Of a DNA stretch of 10,324 bases, positions 6,529 through 10,324 are shown piece by piece. Positions within the stretch are counted from its first letter, which is position 1. Each line of letters opens with the position of its first letter. The notes below the pieces were generated by a model, which was given only the letters and a program-made list of their open reading frames with translations, was not told where the DNA came from and did not search any database. Location: positions 1 through 10,324 of the forward strand of contig JACDGC010000085.1 in assembly GCA_013815535.1 (NCBI GenBank), given 5' to 3'. This DNA comes from Ktedonobacterales bacterium. Lineage in GTDB: Bacteria > Chloroflexota > Ktedonobacteria > Ktedonobacterales > JACDGC01. The position numbers were made by a program, and so were the translations under genes.

Positions 6529-6612
6529 CACAAACTGAGATTCTTCATCCAGACTCAGTAGGCCGTATGGTCCGCCGCTCGTCGGCTGCATCAACCGCAA
6601 CGATCCAACGTA

Positions 6613-6690
6613 CGTCGAGTACTGGTTCGAATCCAGTCCCCACCTCCACACATGGTGGGGTTGTCCAATGGCAAGACGCGACGGTTTCAA
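6613..6690 (+). tRNA. Circularly permuted tRNA 2, tentative tRNA-Glu(UUC)
   Basis: 3' half first: CGTCG (39-43, 6613-6617), a 3-nt variable loop AGT, T stem ACTGG/CCAGT around TTCGAAT (6626-6632), acceptor CCCCACC (6638-6644), U73 and CCA (6646-6648). After CACAT comes the 5' half: GGTGGGG (6654-6660), TT, D arm GTCC-AATGGCA-AGAC with A14, G18-G19 and A21, G26, CGACG (6679-6683) and the full loop GTTTCAA (6684-6690). Acceptor strands pair 7/7 and anticodon-stem strands 5/5 in permuted order only. The loop has U33, anticodon UUC, A37 and A38, which would read Glu codons. The assembled RNA is 73 nt. Oddities: T9, a short variable loop and U73, which is not typical of tRNA-Glu. If the halves join elsewhere in the loop the anticodon would change. 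Confidence 0.7.
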
Positions 6691-6771
6691 TCTGAGATCG
6701 CTGCTTCAAATGTGGCAGTCGCGCCAAAAGAGCGGTAATATCGGCGGAATACCCGTTAGGTATGAAATGAC

Positions 6772-6806
6772 CCCCTGGCATGGGTATGCCAGGGGTGTCG
6801 CTTTTT
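6772..6806 (+). terminator. Intrinsic terminator of the permuted tRNA locus
   Basis: CCCCTGGCA (6772-6780) pairs perfectly with TGCCAGGGG (6787-6795) around a 6-nt loop, followed after 6 nt by TTTTT (6802-6806). The T-run is on the plus strand, so it serves the RNA locus; the converging esterase gene may share the hairpin. Confidence 0.8.
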
Positions 6807-6833
6807 CTGGGGACCAAACCAGGGGGTTGGGCC

Positions 6834-7868
6834 CTAGTGTGCCAGCGCTGCCGCCAGCTTGGCGATGACGAGGGGATAGCGGTACGCGGTGCCAGAGTGC
6901 CCATCATCGCTCTCTTCATAGGTGTGCGGAATGCCGAGGGCCGCCAATTTGCGGTCGAGACGACGCGCGCCGAAGTGCAGCAGATATTCATCGCGTCGCC
7001 CGCATTCAAAGTAGAGCAGTTTCAGCGATCTCAGGGCGGCTTGTACCGCACTTTGGTCTAGCAATTCAAGGGGATCGTGCGCCAGCCAGCGTGCCCACAC
7101 CGCCGGAATGATGGCGCATGTTGCCAGATCCACCGGGATGTCGAAGGGGAGGGGCTGTGCCGCAGGGTTGGGGGCATAGCACGCTGCCATTGCCAGCATG
7201 CTGAGTGCCGCGAAATCATCGCCACTTTTGCGCTCCTTCGCCAGAATCTCGCTCAACAGGCGCGCCAGGTCGCCCTCGGTGCGCTGGCTGGCGTTGCAGA
7301 GCGCGGGCATGTCGCGCAGATAGCACAGATCGAAGCCCATGTCGCCGCTGCGGCATCCGACGGCATTCCAGACCTCGGGATGGCGCATGCCGCCGATCAG
7401 CGCGCCATAGCCGCCGCTAGAGTGCCCACAGATGCCGCGTCCGCCGTCACCGTGGGTGCGATAGGTGGCGTCTACATGGCGGGCCAACTCTAGCAGATAG
7501 TCGTCATAGTTGCCCACCGCGCTCGAATTGATGTATTGGCTGCCGCCATAGGCCGTGAAGCAATCGGGGAAGACGGCGATGACCGCGCCGCTGTCGTTTT
7601 CGCGTGCGGCCAATTCATCGAGCTGCTGTGGCAGGGTCTTCGTAAAGGCAGACCAGTTCAGGAACTGCACGCCACTGCCCATATAGCCCGTCAGGACGAA
7701 GATGACTGGGTAGCGGCGCTCCGCTTGTGTGGCATCGTCATATCCCGGCGGCAGATAGACCACCAATTCGCGTTCCGTGGGGTCGCCGAGGGGATTCCCC
7801 GCCAATGCCTGGCTGGTGAAGCGTGCGCGCACGACGCGCCCCTGGGGCAGCGCATTTCCCGATTGCAT
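6834..7868 (-). CDS. Alpha/beta-hydrolase esterase (enterochelin/S-formylglutathione esterase-like)
   Basis: 344 residues from the ATG at 7868. The opening REL-VVYLPPGYDD (about 33-45) followed by RRYPVIFVLTGYMGSG (51-66) is typical of the PF00756-type esterase family. The nucleophile elbow is GHSSGGYGAL with Ser150, and likely partners are Asp293 (ECGRRDEYLLHFG) and His324 (SDDGHSGTAYR). It should be a cytoplasmic ester hydrolase, as no signal peptide is visible; the substrate is unknown. The start was chosen because GGGAG lies 9 nt upstream; ATG 7877 has no spacer to that site, and extending to 8048 would run into the divergent glycosyltransferase gene with low-quality sequence. It converges on the tRNA locus and shares its terminator region. 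Confidence 0.85.
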   Translation of the reverse strand: MQSGNALPQGRVVRARFTSQALAGNPLGDPTERELVVYLPPGYDDATQAERRYPVIFVLTGYMGSGVQFLNWSAFTKTLPQQLDELAARENDSGAVIAVFPDCFTAYGGSQYINSSAVGNYDDYLLELARHVDATYRTHGDGGRGICGHSSGGYGALIGGMRHPEVWNAVGCRSGDMGFDLCYLRDMPALCNASQRTEGDLARLLSEILAKERKSGDDFAALSMLAMAACYAPNPAAQPLPFDIPVDLATCAIIPAVWARWLAHDPLELLDQSAVQAALRSLKLLYFECGRRDEYLLHFGARRLDRKLAALGIPHTYEESDDGHSGTAYRYPLVIAKLAAALAH

Positions 7869-7965
7869 GATTCTCATCTCCCACTGGCTGTGCGTTTCAC
7901 GCGCCGTCCTGGTTGAGCCTCGTGCGTCAGCGGGTGAGCGTGGCGCGCGTAACCCATTCCCAGCC

Positions 7966-7975
7966 ATTGTACAAT
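7966..7975. promoter_or_regulatory. Palindromic -10 element between divergent genes
   Basis: ATTGTACAAT is a perfect 10-bp palindrome, so TACAAT can be read as a -10 on either strand: toward the glycosyltransferase (start 8012) and toward the esterase (start 7868). No good -35 is visible on either side. Role inferred from position. Confidence 0.4.
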
Positions 7976-8011
7976 AGATGCAGGGGAAAATAGCGCGCCA
8001 AGGATGCCTGG

Positions 8012-9193
8012 ATGCAGATTGCCATCGACTATACGCCCGCCATCGCACAAACGGCGGGGATTGGCCGCTATGCGCGCGAATTGGTGGCGGCCTTGGCGCG
8101 CATCGATTCGATCAATGGGTACACCCTCTTTTCGGCGCAGGATGTCGCACCTGGCAGCGATGTCATCCATGATCTGCCGATGGGGGCCAATGTGCGGTTA
8201 CGCATTACGCCGATCGGCGAGCGGCGATTGACCCAACTGTGGCAGCGCGCCCACATCCCCCTGCGCATAGAGTGGCTGGCGGGCGCTGCGCAGATCTTTC
8301 ACGCGCTCGATTTCACCTTACCACCGACGCGGATGCGTCGCGTCGTCACCATTCATGATCTCGCTTTTGTCACACATCCCGAATGTGCCGTGCCGTCGCT
8401 GGTCGCTTATCTGACGCAGGCGGTGCGCCGCGCGGTGCTGGCGGCGGATGCCATCATCACCGTGTCGGAGCATACCCGCACCACCTTGCTGCGCTGGCTG
8501 CCTGGGGTGCCGCCCGAGCGCGTCACCGCGATCCCGCTCGGTGTGGGCGCGCGTTTTGCCCCCGTCACCGATCCGGCGCGGCTGCGTGCGGTGTCAGAGC
8601 GGTTCGGTTTGGCGGATGCGTTCATCCTCTCGGTGGGGACGCTGGAGCCGCGCAAGAACTACCCAGCGTTGATTCGCGCCTTTGCGCAGGCACGGCGGAT
8701 GGCGGGTGGGCCGCAGCAGCTTGTCATTGCGGGACGGCACGGCTGGCTGGCGGAGGACATCCACGCCAGCATCACAGCGCATGGGGTGAGTGCGTGGGTG
8801 CGGATTATTGATAACGTGGCGGATGGTGACTTGCCCGCACTCTATAGCCTGGCTGGCGTTGTGGCCCAACTCTCGCATACCGAGGGTTTTGGTCTGCCCA
8901 CCTTAGAGGCCATGCGCTGTGGGGTGCCGGTGATCATCAGTGATGGGGGGGCGCTGCCCGAGGTCGCGGGTGATGCGGCGTTGGTGGTGGCACCTGCCGA
9001 TCCAGCGGCCATTGCTCACGCGCTGGTGCAGGTGCTGAATGCCCCTTCACTGCGCGAGGAACTGACGCGCCGTGGCAGCGCACGCGCGGCCCAGTTTACC
9101 TGGGAGGCCACGGCAGCACGCACGTTACGCGTTTATGAGTCTCTTGCACCGCTCACGGCGCGGCGCGTCTGGCATATCCAAAGAGGGCATTGA
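8012..9193 (+). CDS. GT4-family glycosyltransferase (GT-B fold)
   Basis: 393 residues, a normal length. It should transfer a sugar from a nucleotide-sugar donor with retention, probably to a glycan or lipid acceptor at the cytoplasmic membrane face. The N-terminal acceptor domain begins MQIAIDYTPA with the glycine-loop motif AGIGRYARELV (15-25) and contains TIHDLAF (113-119) and ITVSEHTRTTLL (149-160). The C-terminal donor domain has ILSVGTLEPRKNYPALIRAF (205-224), a VIAGRHGW strand-turn (238-245), and the EX7E motif HTEGFGLPTLEAMRCGVPVI with Glu291 and Glu299. It then has ALPEVAGDAALVVAPAD (314-330). The start is supported by AAGGA 7 nt upstream. Its last 41 bases overlap the end of the DM13 gene on the opposite strand. 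Acceptor and donor cannot be deduced. Confidence 0.92.
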   Translation: MQIAIDYTPAIAQTAGIGRYARELVAALARIDSINGYTLFSAQDVAPGSDVIHDLPMGANVRLRITPIGERRLTQLWQRAHIPLRIEWLAGAAQIFHALDFTLPPTRMRRVVTIHDLAFVTHPECAVPSLVAYLTQAVRRAVLAADAIITVSEHTRTTLLRWLPGVPPERVTAIPLGVGARFAPVTDPARLRAVSERFGLADAFILSVGTLEPRKNYPALIRAFAQARRMAGGPQQLVIAGRHGWLAEDIHASITAHGVSAWVRIIDNVADGDLPALYSLAGVVAQLSHTEGFGLPTLEAMRCGVPVIISDGGALPEVAGDAALVVAPADPAAIAHALVQVLNAPSLREELTRRGSARAAQFTWEATAARTLRVYESLAPLTARRVWHIQRGH

Positions 9194-9890
9194 ACGATTC
9201 ACAGTAGATCACGACTGACTGAATCGTGGTGATAGCGACGTTGGGGGGAACGGCATAATTCTTGTCTCCTTCAGTCGCTGTCAGGGAGCCCAAGTCGTAA
9301 CCATCGCGCACTTTGGCGTCGGTGGTTGGCTGCGAAGAGCGCGAGAGAAAAACGTGCAGATTGGGTCCATTATTGGTGTGGAAGCCTTGTAAATGCAATT
9401 GCAATTTGCCGCCCGCGATCGTCCCCAGGATCGCTTGCCCGGTGGTGCCACCCTCACCCGGCGTGGGGCTAAAGGTATAGGTCAAAGGGCCTGCCGATGC
9501 TGGCGTGGGCGCAGCGGTCGCGGCAGGCGCCGTGGTAGCTGTGGCTGCCACCACAAACAGGGGGGTGGTATCGTGCCCAACTTCCCCACCCACGAACAGT
9601 GGCCCCACGAAGACGACGACATCCGCCAAAATGAAGAGCACCAGTGCGCTGCGCAAGCCTAAGGTGAGCGCGTGTGGCAGCCGCGCGCCGATGCCAGCCG
9701 CCATCAGCCCCACGGTGAGGCCGAGCAGCAGTGGCGTCAAGAGTGCCAGGCAGAGAATGAGCACGTTGCCCCGCACATAGGGAAACCGCACCAGCAATCC
9801 GCCATCGACGATGAGGGCTGCGATGAGCACCCCTACAAATACGGGCCAACGTGGTGTTTGCTGCACGCGGTGTGATGATCTATCCGTCAT
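9153..9890 (-). CDS. Membrane-anchored DM13-domain protein
   Basis: 245 residues from the ATG at 9890, with AAGGAG 7 nt upstream; the longer frame to 10073 adds 61 residues without family character and crosses the neighbour's start. Three hydrophobic helices (about 16-36, 42-68, 80-101) precede an Ala/Thr/Pro-rich linker (113-134), and then a C-terminal DM13 domain (about 137-240). Domain signatures are GKLQLHLQGFHTNNGPNLHV (161-180), GYDLGSLTATEGDKNY (197-212) and QSVVIYCESFNALFGYA (224-240) with Cys230. DM13 domains are usually extracellular and proposed to act in redox or electron-transfer reactions, so this one is probably displayed outside the membrane. It overlaps the glycosyltransferase gene by 41 bp, tail to tail. 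Confidence 0.88.
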   Translation of the reverse strand: MTDRSSHRVQQTPRWPVFVGVLIAALIVDGGLLVRFPYVRGNVLILCLALLTPLLLGLTVGLMAAGIGARLPHALTLGLRSALVLFILADVVVFVGPLFVGGEVGHDTTPLFVVAATATTAPAATAAPTPASAGPLTYTFSPTPGEGGTTGQAILGTIAGGKLQLHLQGFHTNNGPNLHVFLSRSSQPTTDAKVRDGYDLGSLTATEGDKNYAVPPNVAITTIQSVVIYCESFNALFGYARRAAP

Positions 9891-10013
9891 GATGGTGCTC
9901 CTTAAACGAGTGCGGAAAGGATGTGACTTTCTCATTGCCGTCAACTGGTCTTTCCCAGCATACCCGTTAATGCTTACGGAATGATTGCGTATATGTCGAA
10001 CCGCGTGCGCATA

Positions 10014-10022
10014 TGACATACT
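10014..10022 (+). promoter_or_regulatory. Possible extended -10 for the gene at 10050
   Basis: TGA-CATACT lies 27 nt upstream of the ATG with AGGAG (10034-10038) between them. The -35 region is poor. Weak call from position and partial resemblance to the other extended -10 elements in the window. Confidence 0.3.
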
Positions 10023-10049
10023 GCAAATTACATAGGAGTAATAGGGATT

Positions 10050-10324
10050 ATGGGTGACCATCTTGATATTCAAGCATCATATCTCACCGCGACCACGGCG
10101 GCGCTGACCCCCCCAGATCTGATAGAGTGGTTTCTGGAGCGGGGGCTGTGTCGTGTGGCCATTGAGGCCTCACCAGATGGTGACGTCATCGAGGTTGTGG
10201 CTCCGCCAGTGCTGTTGCTGGGCCGTGGTGCGGGGGATGCGCGGGCGTGCCCCCATCCCGACCATTTGGGATATCCCATCAAGCCATTGGCCGAGATGAC
10301 GCTCGACGACTACCACCTCTTCAT
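10050..10324 (+). CDS. Unrecognised protein, N-terminal part only
   Basis: The frame is open from the ATG at 10050 to the right edge, 91 complete codons. AGGAG lies 11 nt upstream and AGGGA 2 nt upstream. The visible part is soluble and acidic, starting MGDHLDIQASYLTATTAALT. It has a helix-like segment PDLIEWFLERGLCRVAIEAS (22-41), two Asp/Val-rich strands, and a stretch RACPHPDHLGYPIKPLAEMT with one Cys and two His. I do not recognise a family. It is divergent from the DM13 gene, with a 159-nt spacer. Confidence 0.6.
   Translation, partial: MGDHLDIQASYLTATTAALTPPDLIEWFLERGLCRVAIEASPDGDVIEVVAPPVLLLGRGAGDARACPHPDHLGYPIKPLAEMTLDDYHLF

Larger units (their letters stand above)
6404..6806 (+). 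ncRNA. Predicted precursor transcript carrying two permuted tRNAs
   Basis: The span from the inferred start to the T-run of the terminator carries no credible protein gene. Order: leader 1 (6404-6445), tRNA-1 3' half, linker TCTCAT, tRNA-1 5' half, intervening segment (6529-6612), tRNA-2 3' half, linker CACAT, tRNA-2 5' half, trailer 2 (6691-6770), terminator. Leader and trailer of each unit can pair with one mismatch: 6427-6436 with 6550-6559, and 6597-6605 with 6696-6704. Both trailers begin with nearly the same motif, CAAACTGAGAT (6531-6541) and CAATCTGAGAT (6688-6698). Another small hairpin ATACC/GGTAT lies at about 6750-6764. Transcript ends are inferred. Confidence 0.55.

Noticed and set aside
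6490..6648. A normal-order tRNA with a large intron, from GGGCAGG to the second CCA
   Set aside because: GGGCAGG does not pair with CCCCACC, and AACGG does not pair with CGTCG. Both strands instead match the permuted partners perfectly.
6451..6690. Minus-strand reading frame containing GLDSNQ and GKDSNLH
   Set aside because: These peptides are the typical false translation of the antisense strand of tRNA T-arms, not a protein. They indirectly support the tRNA calls.
6404..6806. Permuted group I intron as the agent joining the tRNA halves
   Set aside because: Intron-like flanks total only about 80 and 130 nt, no group I P7/P3 core (AGACUA / AUAGUCC-type elements in order) is evident, and the expected U before the 5' site and G before the 3' site do not fit the tRNA 2 junction.
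1..10324. CRISPR array, insertion sequence or prophage
   Set aside because: I saw no regularly spaced repeats, transposase, integrase, terminal inverted repeats or phage structural genes.

Overview
The window is GC-rich bacterial DNA with densely packed genes on both strands. Most genes have clear AGGAG-type ribosome binding sites, and the region has an ordinary chromosomal character: no transposase, integrase or phage genes. The gene set suggests Chloroflexota (or a neighbouring deep lineage). It includes a DM13 membrane protein, a Deinococcus-type RNA ligase, an Fe/pterin phenylalanine hydroxylase, a GT4 glycosyltransferase and a protein of unknown function otherwise familiar to me from actinobacteria. 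The phylum is an inference from recalled families, not a search result.

Layout. 1-871 (-): PfkB/HldE-like sugar kinase, cut by the window edge. 872-1229: divergent intergenic region with two tandem GGCAA/TTGCC palindromes. 1230-1751 (+): small two-helix membrane protein with a stress-protein-like N-terminus. 1773-3182 (-): xylulokinase. 3235-4266 (-): DRB0094/Rnl5-type RNA ligase. 4267-4760: long divergent spacer with three TGTGCCA boxes, an extended -10 promoter and a structured leader. 4761-5483 (+): phenylalanine 4-monooxygenase. 5632-6366 (+): conserved protein of unknown function. 6367-6833: an RNA locus. 6834-7868 (-): alpha/beta-hydrolase esterase. 8012-9193 (+): GT4 glycosyltransferase. 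9153-9890 (-): membrane-anchored DM13 protein whose end overlaps the glycosyltransferase gene tail to tail. 10050-10324 (+): start of an unrecognised gene.

The outstanding feature is the RNA locus at 6369-6806. It contains two tRNAs written in circularly permuted order: the 3' half (anticodon-stem 3' strand, variable loop, T arm, acceptor 3' strand and encoded CCA) comes first, then a 5-6 nt linker, then the 5' half (acceptor 5' strand, D arm, anticodon-stem 5' strand). In both units the acceptor stem (7/7 bp) and the anticodon stem (5/5 bp) match only in this inside-out arrangement. The assembled lengths, 77 and 73 nt, are normal for tRNA. The locus appears to have its own promoter (6369-6397) and intrinsic terminator (6772-6806). 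Permuted tRNA genes are known from some algae and archaea, where a bulge-helix-bulge splicing endonuclease processes them. I know of no established bacterial equivalent. The flanking intron-like segments look too short for a group I intron, so the maturation route is unknown. An RNA ligase gene lies about 2 kb away, which is suggestive only.

The protein-coding genes do not form one pathway. They are short independent units: sugar phosphorylation (PfkB kinase, xylulokinase), phenylalanine-to-tyrosine conversion, RNA end joining, and cell-surface or envelope functions (glycosyltransferase, DM13 protein, esterase).
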